DNA from: Granulicella arctica
Lineage (GTDB): Bacteria; Acidobacteriota; Terriglobia; Terriglobales; Acidobacteriaceae
Assembly (NCBI RefSeq): GCF_013410065.1
Contig: NZ_JACCCW010000002.1
Span: 930,001 to 994,000 of the forward strand
Direction: 5' to 3'
DNA length: 64,000 nucleotides
Both the position numbers and the translations under genes were made by a program. Positions 27,604-38,522 of this stretch are shown piece by piece. The notes beneath the pieces were generated by a model. It had not been told where the DNA came from, did not search any database, and was given only the letters and a program-made list of their open reading frames with translations. Position 1 is the first letter of the stretch; every line of letters starts with the position of its first letter.

Positions 27604-28737
27604 ATGCTGGCACTGCTGGCGCTCGAAGACGGGCGCATCTTTCGCGGAATAAGTTATGGCGCACAGTCGGAATGTTCCGGCGAAGTCGTCTTCAATACAT
27701 CGCTGACCGGTTACCAGGAGATCTTCACCGATCCCTCTTACGCCGGACAGATCGTCGTCCTCACAAACCCCCACATCGGCAACTACGGCACCACCCCCCA
27801 CGACGCAGAGGCCAAGCGCCCCTACATCGAGGGTCTGGTCACCCGCGAGTTCTCACCCGTCAGCTCCAACTGGCGCTCGACGCAGGTCGCGGATGAGTAT
27901 CTGGAGCGTTACAACGTTCCCGTCATCTCCGAGATCGACACCCGCGCCGTCGTCCGCCACCTTCGCGCCAACGGCGTCATGCGCGGCGTCATCGCCTCGG
28001 GCGACAATCTTGATGTCGACGCACTTGTCGCCAAGGCCCGCGCCATCCGCAACATGACCGGTACCGATCTCGCCAGCGTCGTCACCACCAAAGAGATCTA
28101 CCAGTGGGACGACAAGGAGCCGAAGAACCAGACCGGCGACAAGCTCCTCTCGCAGCAGGTCACAGGCGAGCAGATGCACGTCGTCGCCTACGACTTCGGC
28201 ATCAAGGACAACATCCTCCGCATGCTCACCCGCGAGAACTGCCGCGTCACGGTCGTCCCCGCCCGCACCACCGCCGAGGAGACGCTCGCACTCAACCCCG
28301 ACGGCGTCTTCTTCTCCAACGGCCCCGGCGATCCCGAGCCCCTCGACTACGCCGTCGAAACTGTGAAGAAGCTCCAGGGCAAGGCTCCCATCTTCGGCAT
28401 CTGCCTTGGTCACCAGATCTTTGGCCTCGCCCTCGGTGGCAAGACCTACAAGCTCAAGTTCGGCCACCACGGCGGCAACCACCCCATCCTCAATCACCAG
28501 ACCGGCAAGGTTGAGATCACCGCGCAGAATCACAACTTCAACGTCGATCCCGACACCCTGCCGGACACCGTCGAGAAGACCCACACCAACCTCAACGATC
28601 AGACCCTAGCCGGCCTCCGTCACAAGACCGATCCCATGTTCTCGGTCCAGTACCACCCCGAAGCCAGCCCCGGTCCCCACGACTCCCACTACCTCTTCAA
28701 AGACTTCCGCAAAATGATGGAAGAATTCAAGAAGTAG
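27604..28737 (+). CDS. carA: Carbamoyl-phosphate synthase, small (glutaminase) subunit
   Basis: This 377-aa subunit releases ammonia from glutamine for carbamoyl phosphate synthesis (pyrimidines and arginine). The N-terminal CarA domain has LEDGRIFRG and [11 protein letters not shown]; the C-terminal class I amidotransferase has the nucleophile in [16 protein letters not shown] and the His-Glu pair in [17 protein letters not shown] lies 5 bases before ATG 27604; the earlier ATG 27574 is not needed. Its partner carB lies about 700 bases downstream, separated by a RAYT transposase gene. Confidence 0.95.
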   Translation: MLALLALEDGRIFRGISYGAQSECSGEVVFNTSLTGYQEIFTDPSYAGQIVVLTNPHIGNYGTTPHDAEAKRPYIEGLVTREFSPVSSNWRSTQVADEYLERYNVPVISEIDTRAVVRHLRANGVMRGVIASGDNLDVDALVAKARAIRNMTGTDLASVVTTKEIYQWDDKEPKNQTGDKLLSQQVTGEQMHVVAYDFGIKDNILRMLTRENCRVTVVPARTTAEETLALNPDGVFFSNGPGDPEPLDYAVETVKKLQGKAPIFGICLGHQIFGLALGGKTYKLKFGHHGGNHPILNHQTGKVEITAQNHNFNVDPDTLPDTVEKTHTNLNDQTLAGLRHKTDPMFSVQYHPEASPGPHDSHYLFKDFRKMMEEFKK

Positions 28738-28771
28738 CGCATGAAAATGGAGATCTACAGCAGCAGTTGAA

Positions 28772-28787
28772 GGGGCGCGGCTTTAGC
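28772..28787 (+). repeat. REP half-copy
   Basis: GGGGCGCGGCTTTAGC equals the 5' part of the complete palindrome at 28817-28844 but lacks the second arm. It begins 34 bases after the carA stop. Confidence 0.6.
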
Positions 28788-28816
28788 ACTCACGCGTACT
28801 GCGGAAGTTGTAGAGC

Positions 28817-28844
28817 TTTGAAAGGGCGCGGCTTTAGCCGCGCC
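28817..28844 (+). repeat. REP palindrome a (left outer)
   Basis: A 9-bp GC-rich stem with a 2-base loop (28825-28844), preceded by TTTGAAAG. The entire 28-base unit recurs perfectly in inverse orientation at 29375-29402 on the far side of the RAYT gene. Confidence 0.85.
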
Positions 28845-28864
28845 GCACATAGAGGCAAAGATAA

Positions 28865-28885
28865 GGGCTTTAGCCCCTGAGGGAA
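28865..28885 (+). repeat. REP palindrome b (left inner)
   Basis: GGGCT/AGCCC hairpin followed by CTGAGGGAA. The 21-base unit recurs inverted at 29333-29353 with one mismatch. Its GAGGG also serves as the ribosome site of the RAYT gene (5 bases before the ATG). Confidence 0.8.
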
Positions 28886-28888
28886 TGC

Positions 28889-29449
28889 ATGATACCGAGA
28901 CGGGAGGTGGCGACGAGGAACGGGCAAACTTACTTCGTCACCTCCAATACAGCCGAACGAACTCCTTTTTTTCGGCATGATCGTTGGGTAAAGCTCTTCA
29001 TCGAAACGATGTACGGCTACCAGCACAAACAGTTCTTGCTTCATGCTTTCGTTGTCATGCCCGATCACTTCCATCTTTTGATTACTCCGCAGGAAAGCCT
29101 GGAGCGCTCCGTGCAATGTATCAAAGGGGGATTCTCCTTTCGAGCAAAAAAAGATCTAAGTTGGACCGGTAATATCTGGGTCGCAGGCTTCACTGATCAT
29201 CGTATTCGGGACCATGAAGATTTTGAGATTCATCAGAGTTACATCGCAAGAAATCCAGTCAAGTCCGGTTTGACTGAACGGCCGCAGGACTATCCTTACT
29301 CCTCTGCAACTGGGCTCTTCCATTTGGACACGTTCCCTCAGGGGCTGAAGCCCAGATTGATGGCGGCACAAGCCGGCGCGGCTAAAGCCGCGCCCTTTCA
29401 AAACAAAGATGCTGCACCGAACAATGCAGTGCAAGAACGAAGAGAGTAA
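28889..29449 (+). CDS. REP-associated tyrosine transposase (RAYT, Y1/HUH family)
   Basis: This 186-aa protein is a single-strand DNA nuclease/transposase of the IS200/IS605-related Y1 family. The metal-binding HUH motif is MPDHFHLL (His60, His62) and the catalytic tyrosine is Tyr118 in [15 protein letters not shown], both intact. RAYTs recognise REP hairpins, and matching REPs flank this gene symmetrically. Residues 149-155 and 163-172 are encoded by REPs b' and a', an Ala/Lys/Pro-rich tail beyond the conserved domain. It lies between carA and carB and its stop is 2 bases before carB, so it is transcribed with them. It has no terminal inverted repeats of a classical IS; it is probably a host-resident single-copy gene. 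Confidence 0.88.
   Translation: MIPRREVATRNGQTYFVTSNTAERTPFFRHDRWVKLFIETMYGYQHKQFLLHAFVVMPDHFHLLITPQESLERSVQCIKGGFSFRAKKDLSWTGNIWVAGFTDHRIRDHEDFEIHQSYIARNPVKSGLTERPQDYPYSSATGLFHLDTFPQGLKPRLMAAQAGAAKAAPFQNKDAAPNNAVQERRE
29333..29353 (-). repeat. REP palindrome b' (right inner)
   Basis: Inverse copy of 28865-28885 with one mismatch (G for A in the loop). It lies inside the RAYT coding frame and encodes FPQGLKP. Confidence 0.8.
29375..29402 (-). repeat. REP palindrome a' (right outer)
   Basis: Perfect 28-base inverse copy of 28817-28844, inside the RAYT coding frame, encoding [10 protein letters not shown]. Confidence 0.85.
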
Positions 29450-29451
29450 TC

Positions 29452-32739
<3,288 letters not shown>

Positions 32740-32780
32740 GAGTCCCGATCAGGGATTCTTCGCGTCGGCAAAAACTTGAC

Positions 32781-32810
32781 AACCCGACCTACCGAAAGGT
32801 GGGTCGAGTT
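32781..32810 (+). terminator. Hairpin after carB
   Basis: A 13-position stem with two imperfect pairs closes on a GAAA tetraloop, 41 bases after the carB stop. No long U-run follows, so termination is probable but not certain. Confidence 0.5.
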
Positions 32811-32826
32811 GTGCAGGCAGCAAAAA

Positions 32827-32878
32827 TGTAACTACAAAACCGTAACTACAAAAGCGGAGTTACGGTTTTGTAGTTACA
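32827..32878. repeat. 21-bp perfect inverted repeat with internal tandem repeat
   Basis: Arms 32827-32847 and 32858-32878 are perfectly complementary around a 10-base loop. The left arm and loop also contain a direct repeat of GTAACTACAAAA (32828-32839, 32842-32853). It lies between carB and the DapA-like gene, ending 37 bases before the latter's start. It could be a terminator, an operator for a dimeric repressor (TGTAGTTAC-like half sites recall BlaI/CopY operators), or an RNA structure. Confidence 0.75.
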
Positions 32879-32915
32879 ACAGCTCTTTTGGACCCTTCGG
32901 CCCTAAAATAGAGAG

Positions 32916-33935
32916 ATGCTGCTTGAAGGAATGCACCTCCCGCTGACCACGCCGTTCTTCCCCGACGGCCGCTTGAATCTCCGCAAACTCGAGCAGAATG
33001 TAGCCCATTACTCGCTCACGCCCGCCGCCGGAATAGTCGTCCTGGGCACCACCGGAGAGCCCACCCTGCTCTCCGACGAAGAGACCCGCAGCACTCTAAA
33101 ATCCGCAATTGGAGCGGCTTCCGCAACCAAAGTGATGCTCTCCGGAACATCACGTAACAGCGTCAGAGGAACGCTCGATCTCCTCGAATACGCCGCCGAG
33201 CTAAACTACGACGCTGCTCTCATTCACCCACCGACCCTCCCCGGTCTGAGCGCAAATGAAGCCCGTCTCTACCTCCAAACCATAGCCGATCGTTCCCCCC
33301 TCCCCCTCATCCTCACCGGAAACATCCCCCAAACCCTCATTGCTGAGCTGGCATTTCACCCCCAAATACTGGGGTTTTTGCATGATTTCACCCGCCCCGA
33401 CGAAATCCGCCTGCTCCTCGAACAGACCGCCGCAGTCAAACGAACTGTCACCGTCACCCAGGTCTTCGCCGCCGCAACTCGTCGAATGCTCGCAACGCAG
33501 ACCGACGAAAACTTCGTCTCTGCCACCACCCTCACCGGCGGCACAGCCACTGCTGTCGTACCGGCAAAACTCGCGATTAAGACACGCACGAAGGTAGTCG
33601 GCTTCCAGATTCTGGTCGCCAGCGCCGAGCACATGTTGGCCGGATTGACCGCAGGCGCAGTCGGAGCCGTGCCCCCTTTTGCCGCATCCGCGCCGCAGGG
33701 CTGCTATGAGGTTGTGGCCGCCTGGAAGGACGGAGACCCCGCGCTGGCCGAAGAGAAACAGCTTCGGCTCATGCAGGCGGCACACAGCATTGAAAGGGGG
33801 CTGGGAGCAGCGGGTCTAAAGTACGGCTGTGATCTGAATGGATACTTCGGAGGGTTTCCGCGGCTGCCACTACTACCGCTTACAGGAGAACAGAGGACTG
33901 AGATCGAAACACTCATGCAGGGATTGCAAAGCTAA
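32916..33935 (+). CDS. DapA-superfamily protein lacking the Schiff-base lysine
   Basis: This 339-aa TIM-barrel protein resembles dihydrodipicolinate synthase/N-acetylneuraminate lyase. The GTTGEPTLLSDEE substrate loop is intact. The catalytic lysine position reads GFLHDF where active enzymes have GIKE-type (Leu155 for Lys), and the YYN tyrosine block is replaced by HPPTLPG. It therefore cannot work by the standard mechanism and may bind a 2-oxoacid, act structurally, or use other chemistry. A TAAAAT box (32904-32909) lies only 6 bases before the ATG, so a nearly leaderless transcript is possible; ribosome binding is otherwise weak. Confidence 0.78.
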   Translation: MLLEGMHLPLTTPFFPDGRLNLRKLEQNVAHYSLTPAAGIVVLGTTGEPTLLSDEETRSTLKSAIGAASATKVMLSGTSRNSVRGTLDLLEYAAELNYDAALIHPPTLPGLSANEARLYLQTIADRSPLPLILTGNIPQTLIAELAFHPQILGFLHDFTRPDEIRLLLEQTAAVKRTVTVTQVFAAATRRMLATQTDENFVSATTLTGGTATAVVPAKLAIKTRTKVVGFQILVASAEHMLAGLTAGAVGAVPPFAASAPQGCYEVVAAWKDGDPALAEEKQLRLMQAAHSIERGLGAAGLKYGCDLNGYFGGFPRLPLLPLTGEQRTEIETLMQGLQS

Positions 33936-33938
33936 TGT

Positions 33939-34901
33939 CTAGCGCTCGGCGGTGTGGCGTGGAGTAACCGTAATCCCCATGCCGCTGAGCTTACTGCGTG
34001 CCAGCATGGCCTCAGGCGCATTGGGAAAACGCTGAATGAGCGCGCGCAACTCGCGGACACCGGCATCGTTCTGCTTGAGCGCAAAGTAGGCTTGGCCCTT
34101 GTGCAAACGCGAGGCAGGAATCTTGTTATTGTCAGGGAAGTGCTGCAACACCATGTCGTAGTCTTTGATCGCATCCTCAAACTTTCCGGCACGATAGTCG
34201 ATCTCGCCAAGATAGTAAAAGGAGTTTCCTGAGAGAGCCTGGTCGGGATAGTAGCGGATCACATCGGCAAACTCTCCAGCAGCAAGCGAGTACTTTGCTG
34301 CCATGTAATCGCCGAGTGCCGACTTGTAGAGATCGCCCACGGGAGCCGCAGCCGGTCCCGTAGGAGCTGATGGGGTCGCATCGGACATGGGAATCCCAGC
34401 AGAAGGCTTACCTTTGCGATCCGTCGGAGCCGTATCTGGCAACGGTGCCTGCGTCGCGCTAGGCGGCGGAGTATTGTCCGGAGCAGGTGTGCTGGGGGCC
34501 GTGATCGTCTGCTGTTGATTCTGGATGCCCTGGGTTAGCGCCTCGAGTTTTCCAAGCCGCGCTTTGATCTCGTCCAACGAATCATTGAGCGATTGGATCT
34601 GGCCTGACAGCTGATCGAGCTTGGTGCCCTGAGCCTCGTTCTGCGTCTGCAAGCTGTGCGAAAGAGCCTCCATCGTCGCCGACATCTTGTTGACTTGATC
34701 GGCGTTCTGCTGGACGAGATCCTTCATAACCCCCATGCGCTCGTCGTTCGACTGCTGAAGGCGAGCCACCGAGTCCTGTAGCTGCTGGACCTGCGTCTGG
34801 AGCTGGATCATGTCCTTATTGGCTGCGAAGGCGGGTACGGCACAGAGGACGATCGTGAATACGGTCGAGGCAAGGCGGATGTACTTCATCTGCTTCGTCA
34901 T
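33939..34901 (-). CDS. cpoB: Cell division coordinator CpoB / YbgF (Tol-Pal system)
   Basis: This 320-aa periplasmic protein coordinates peptidoglycan synthesis with outer-membrane constriction via Tol-Pal. A signal peptide (IRLASTVFTIVLCAVPAFA) is followed by a coiled coil (about 30-125, rich in Gln and Leu heptads), a Pro/Thr-rich linker, and C-terminal TPR repeats (YKSALGDYMAAKYSLAAGEF, YLGEIDYRAGKFEDAIKDYD, KGQAYFALKQNDAGVRELR). It is the last gene of the tolQ-to-cpoB operon. A perfect hairpin separates it from pal, and AGGAAGG lies before its ATG. Confidence 0.88.
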   Translation of the reverse strand: MTKQMKYIRLASTVFTIVLCAVPAFAANKDMIQLQTQVQQLQDSVARLQQSNDERMGVMKDLVQQNADQVNKMSATMEALSHSLQTQNEAQGTKLDQLSGQIQSLNDSLDEIKARLGKLEALTQGIQNQQQTITAPSTPAPDNTPPPSATQAPLPDTAPTDRKGKPSAGIPMSDATPSAPTGPAAAPVGDLYKSALGDYMAAKYSLAAGEFADVIRYYPDQALSGNSFYYLGEIDYRAGKFEDAIKDYDMVLQHFPDNNKIPASRLHKGQAYFALKQNDAGVRELRALIQRFPNAPEAMLARSKLSGMGITVTPRHTAER

Positions 34902-34916
34902 AGGAGCTGCCTTCCT

Positions 34917-34949
34917 GCGAGAGCCCGTGCTTATGGCACGGGCTCTCGC
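34917..34949 (-). promoter_or_regulatory. Intercistronic hairpin between pal and cpoB
   Basis: A perfect 14-bp stem (34917-34930 with 34936-34949) with a 5-base loop lies in the 83-base spacer. No T-run follows on the minus strand, so it may act as an mRNA stability or processing element, or a partial attenuator that sets cpoB level. Confidence 0.6.
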
Positions 34950-34984
34950 TCTTGGTTGCGTGATGCGTGATCGAACAGTCAGGC

Positions 34985-35749
34985 CTAGCGATCCAGCGAG
35001 AACTGGCCGCGACGGTTCTGCTGGTAGCAGCTCTCGTCCTGCTCGGTGCAGAACTGCTTCTCTTTGCCGTAGCTCACGACACGGAGACGGCTGGAAGCAA
35101 TACCGGCGCTAACCAGAGCGGTCTTCGCGGCATTGGCGCGGTTCTCGCCAAGAGCCAGGTTGTACTCGGCCGAACCACGCTCATCGCAATAGCCGCCGAT
35201 AACTACCTTGATGGCCGGATGTGCCGAGAGATACGAAGCGGCATGAGCGACAGAGGTCTGTCCATCAGGGCGAAGCTCGTAGCTGTCATAGTCGAAGAAG
35301 ACATCCTGCACGTTCTGATGGAAGGCCTCCTCACTCCCCATATCGCCGCTGTTGTCGGCAACCGGAGCGGTAGGAGCAGTCGGGACGCGCACAGTGACGC
35401 GAACGCTGGCTTCGGTCTCACCGCCGGGTCCCTTGGCAACGAGATGGAAGTTGGTCGAATTGGCCGGAGAGACCGTCTGTGTACCGTTGGCGTTTACCGT
35501 GCCAATGCCGTCGATCGAAACCGTGTCGGCATTCTGGGTGCGCCAGTTGAGGACAACGGACTGGCCGAGATCAATGGCCAGCGGGTCAGCGGTGATGACT
35601 GCGGTTGGGGCAGGGCCAGTGCTGGGCGCGCCGGCCATGGTGCCAATGTTCGAGTCGATACCCTTCTTATGGCAGCCGACAGCAGCGCTCAACAGAACAG
35701 CGGCGGCGATGGCGAAGATCTTACGAGGTCCGGGTTGCGTCCAGTTCAT
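34985..35749 (-). CDS. pal: Peptidoglycan-associated lipoprotein (Pal)
   Basis: This 254-aa lipoprotein tethers the outer membrane to peptidoglycan and binds TolB. A type II signal ends in SAAVGC with the lipidated Cys. An Ig-like middle region (about 55-135, resembling a PKD/bacterial Ig fold) is unusual for Pal, which is usually about 170 aa. The OmpA-like C-terminal domain follows: VFFDYDSYELRPDG, IGGYCDERGSAEYNLALGE, ANAAKTALVSAG. AGGAG lies before ATG 35749. Its place after tolB fixes the identity. Confidence 0.9.
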   Translation of the reverse strand: MNWTQPGPRKIFAIAAAVLLSAAVGCHKKGIDSNIGTMAGAPSTGPAPTAVITADPLAIDLGQSVVLNWRTQNADTVSIDGIGTVNANGTQTVSPANSTNFHLVAKGPGGETEASVRVTVRVPTAPTAPVADNSGDMGSEEAFHQNVQDVFFDYDSYELRPDGQTSVAHAASYLSAHPAIKVVIGGYCDERGSAEYNLALGENRANAAKTALVSAGIASSRLRVVSYGKEKQFCTEQDESCYQQNRRGQFSLDR

Positions 35750-35831
35750 TGTCTTTCTCCTATGTGCAGCAGTATCGAATCAAGTCTTCAAAGTTGACTG
35801 CGAGGCATGCCTCACAGAGCCTGGGAGGGCA

Positions 35832-37208
35832 CTACTTCCAACTCCAGTTTGGCATGTCGCCGCCACTTCCCGTCAGGGCATGGCGTTGGGTTCCGTCGGC
35901 GAGCATGGTCCAAATCTTTGTGTCTCCGGGGCGTCCGCTGGAGCTGTTCGCGTAGACGATGTGGCGTCCATCCGGTGACCAGGAGGGGAAGTCGCAGCGC
36001 CCCCCATCATGGGTAAGCTGGATCCACTTCTTGGTTGCGATCTCCATGACATAAATGTCCTGTCCGCCCGGCGCGCCTGGACCATACTTGCGATCCCAGG
36101 CGAAGGCGAGGAACTGGCCGTTGGGCGACCACGAAGGCGAGGTCGCATAGCCACCGTCTGTCATGCGGCTAACTCCGGAGCCATCCGTCTCCATGATGTA
36201 GAGCTGAGGAAGACCGGTGCGCCCGCTGATCCAGGCGATCTGCGCGCCTGTCTTCGGGTTGTAGGTCGGCGAGACATCCGGGCCGCGGAAGCTGGTGACA
36301 CGGCGTGAGAGAACGCCGTTCGCGTCGCTGATCCATATCTCGGGATCGCCGGTACGCGAGGAGGAGTAGGCAAGCTCACGTCCGCTCGGAGACCATGCAG
36401 GCGAAAGATTCGTGCCCCCGGTGGAAGGGAAGGCGACCTCGCGGTTCAGCAGCAAAGAGTACATCTTGATCTGGAAGCCATATTTGCCCAGCGATGAGAA
36501 CGCAAGACGGGAGTTGTCCGGAGACACACGCGGCGAGATCGAGATCGTCCCAAGGTGTGTCAGAGGATGCTGGTTTGCACCGTCGTAGTCCATCGCCCAG
36601 ATCTCTTTGTTTCCGCCAGCAATATGGACGTAGTAGATCTTCGTCTCTGCGATCCCGGAGACACCGCCGCCGAGCCGGAAGATGATCTCGTCGGCAAAGC
36701 GGTGGGCAACTTGGCGGGCGCTGTTCTCGCTGGAATCCTCGTTGTACTGCTTGGCAAGAACCTGCGGGTACTGGCTGTTCTTCGCGTCAAAGAGATAACC
36801 GCTAACGACGAGCCTGCCGCCCTGCACGCCCAGGCTTCCGAAGGCAACCATCGCGGCCGAAGCAGGAGCGTTTGACCAATCGGTCAAGTGAATCTCAGAA
36901 GGGCCACCGGGAGTCGCCTGCGGGGCGAGACTCTTCGAGACAATATCGAAGATGCCCGCATTCGCAAGATCAGAATAGAGAGTCGTATCGAAGGTGCTCT
37001 TGTCGGTAACAGCCGCAGGATCTCCAGAGGAGGGCTTGAAGTCGGCGACGGCGATACGGATGCGCTCGGCTCCGCTGCTGGTCTCGGTCTTGAACCAATC
37101 CTGAGCGAAAAGGCTCGACGTGCCTGTGATGAGCAGGAGCGCTACGAGGGCGAAGGATGATCGGGCGATTTGTTTGCAGACAGCAGATCTGAGGGCCGGA
37201 CTAGTCAT
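35832..37208 (-). CDS. tolB: Tol-Pal system protein TolB
   Basis: This 458-aa periplasmic protein has a signal peptide (SSFALVALLLITGTSSLFAQ), the N-terminal TolB domain, and a six-bladed beta-propeller of WD40-like PD40 repeats seen as the recurring SWSPDGR/SPSWSPNGQFLAFA/LSPAWSPSGRELAYS motifs. It links Pal to the inner-membrane Tol proteins. ATG 37208 is preferred (GGAAGAG just upstream; standard signal peptide length) to the longer frame from 37268. Confidence 0.92.
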   Translation of the reverse strand: MTSPALRSAVCKQIARSSFALVALLLITGTSSLFAQDWFKTETSSGAERIRIAVADFKPSSGDPAAVTDKSTFDTTLYSDLANAGIFDIVSKSLAPQATPGGPSEIHLTDWSNAPASAAMVAFGSLGVQGGRLVVSGYLFDAKNSQYPQVLAKQYNEDSSENSARQVAHRFADEIIFRLGGGVSGIAETKIYYVHIAGGNKEIWAMDYDGANQHPLTHLGTISISPRVSPDNSRLAFSSLGKYGFQIKMYSLLLNREVAFPSTGGTNLSPAWSPSGRELAYSSSRTGDPEIWISDANGVLSRRVTSFRGPDVSPTYNPKTGAQIAWISGRTGLPQLYIMETDGSGVSRMTDGGYATSPSWSPNGQFLAFAWDRKYGPGAPGGQDIYVMEIATKKWIQLTHDGGRCDFPSWSPDGRHIVYANSSSGRPGDTKIWTMLADGTQRHALTGSGGDMPNWSWK

Positions 37209-37286
37209 TCTCTTCCATGGTAGACGCAAAGTGGGCCTTATGAGGTAGTTGAAATTCCTGAATTCCATAGTGTGATGCCGATTTGC

Positions 37287-38009
37287 CTACTGAAGTTTGT
37301 AATTAAACGTATATTCCACCGTAATATGGTCGCCAGCAGGCAGTGGGCCGAAGCCGTCGACGCGCTGCACTGCACGCATCGCGGACATATCGAGGGTTGG
37401 GGAGCCGCTGCGAGTTTCGATCCGAGGGTTCGACGGAAGACCAGCCCGATCAATGTCGAAGACGATGGTAACGCTCTTGCCGTTTGAAACCCGAGGGTCA
37501 GCCTCTGCGGTAAACCACTGCTCGGCAACCTTCCGATTGACGATATTGATGTAGTAGGCAAAGCGAGCGCCGAAGTTTTTGTCCTCCACATTCACGCTGG
37601 CTGTGCCATTCTTGAGCTGCATCGTCGCCTCTGCAATGCGGATGCCTGCGGTCTCACCCGTAGCAGCTTTCTTGGGCGGCGGTTGGATCGGCTGCGGATG
37701 CTTCGGCGGCTCAGGCGTAGGCTTCTCCGCGACCTTAACGGGCTTGGTAATCTTCTGCGGGATAGCAACCTCGTCCGGCTTGGGCGGAGGCTCAGTCTTC
37801 TCCTTTGCGACAACAGGCGCGGGGCTGGGTGTCTCTGAAGTCAGAACGCCGGTATCGAGAGTGCGCTGTCTCGGCGGCAGAGGAAGCGCTGAAACCATCG
37901 TGGCCTGGACGGCTCCAGCCGTGGCCTGATCCTGTCCCCAGGGCTTCTCATGAGGATGCAGATAGGCAAAGCCGATCAGAGATCCGGCAACCAGCGCGTG
38001 CAGCAACAC
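37287..38009 (-). CDS. TonB-like energy transducer in the TolA position
   Basis: From GTG 38009 this is 240 aa: a membrane helix (LLHALVAGSLIGFAYL), a Pro/Lys/Glu-rich periplasm-spanning region (about 60-125), and a TonB C-terminal domain (YYINIVNRKVAEQWF... VTIVFDIDRAGLPSN...). It should transmit proton-motive force from TolQ/TolR to TolB-Pal, replacing TolA. The frame is open upstream to 38087 and encodes a plausible cytoplasmic segment (TETKWTREEASTSTTGKDL), but there is no ATG, GTG or TTG; ATC 38081, preceded by AGGG at a suitable distance, is the likeliest natural start. It lies about 25 bases after tolR. Confidence 0.82.
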   Translation of the reverse strand: MLLHALVAGSLIGFAYLHPHEKPWGQDQATAGAVQATMVSALPLPPRQRTLDTGVLTSETPSPAPVVAKEKTEPPPKPDEVAIPQKITKPVKVAEKPTPEPPKHPQPIQPPPKKAATGETAGIRIAEATMQLKNGTASVNVEDKNFGARFAYYINIVNRKVAEQWFTAEADPRVSNGKSVTIVFDIDRAGLPSNPRIETRSGSPTLDMSAMRAVQRVDGFGPLPAGDHITVEYTFNYKLQ

Positions 38010-38105
38010 GGAGACAGTAAGGTCCTTGCCCGTCGTACTGGTGCTGGCTTCCTCCCGCGTCCATTTGGTCTCAGTAGCGATGGCGGCTTATCCCTGAACT
38101 TCGAA

Positions 38106-38519
38106 TTACTGCTTCTGTAACGGCTGCGTGACGATGCTGATGTTCGTGATGCCGGCCTGCTTCACCGAGTCCATCACAGAGGCGAACGCACCGAAGGGAA
38201 CGCGCTCATCGGAGCGGATGTAGACGATGCGCTTGGCGGCAGGTTTTGCTCCGTCCTGGAGCAGCGACGGCAGATCGTTGACGTTGACCGGCTTATCCTG
38301 AAGAAACACATTCTGGTCTTTATCGATGGTGATGACCATGCGCTCTTCCGTCAGTTGATTGACAGTACGGGTATGCGGAACAGCAACCTCGATGCCAGAC
38401 TGGAGCACCGGGGCGGTCAGCATGAAGATGAGTAGCAGCACGAGTACGACATCGACCAGCGGCGTGATGTTGATCTCGGCGAGCGAGGTCTGGGTGCGGC
38501 CCTTGGCAGAGAATGCCAT
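38106..38519 (-). CDS. tolR: TolR/ExbD biopolymer transport protein
   Basis: This 137-aa inner-membrane protein has one N-terminal helix with the proton-path Asp in INITPLVDVVLVLLLIFM, and a periplasmic domain. It works with the TolQ-like protein to harness proton-motive force. It lies 3 bases after tolQ and before the TonB-like gene. ExbD and TolR are not separable by sequence alone; the tolB-pal context favours TolR. Confidence 0.9.
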   Translation of the reverse strand: MAFSAKGRTQTSLAEINITPLVDVVLVLLLIFMLTAPVLQSGIEVAVPHTRTVNQLTEERMVITIDKDQNVFLQDKPVNVNDLPSLLQDGAKPAAKRIVYIRSDERVPFGAFASVMDSVKQAGITNISIVTQPLQKQ

Positions 38520-38522
38520 GAG

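Noticed and set aside
28816-29402. Classical insertion sequence with terminal inverted repeats and target duplication
   Set aside because: The flanking inverted repeats are REP palindromes belonging to a RAYT, and no direct target duplication is seen.
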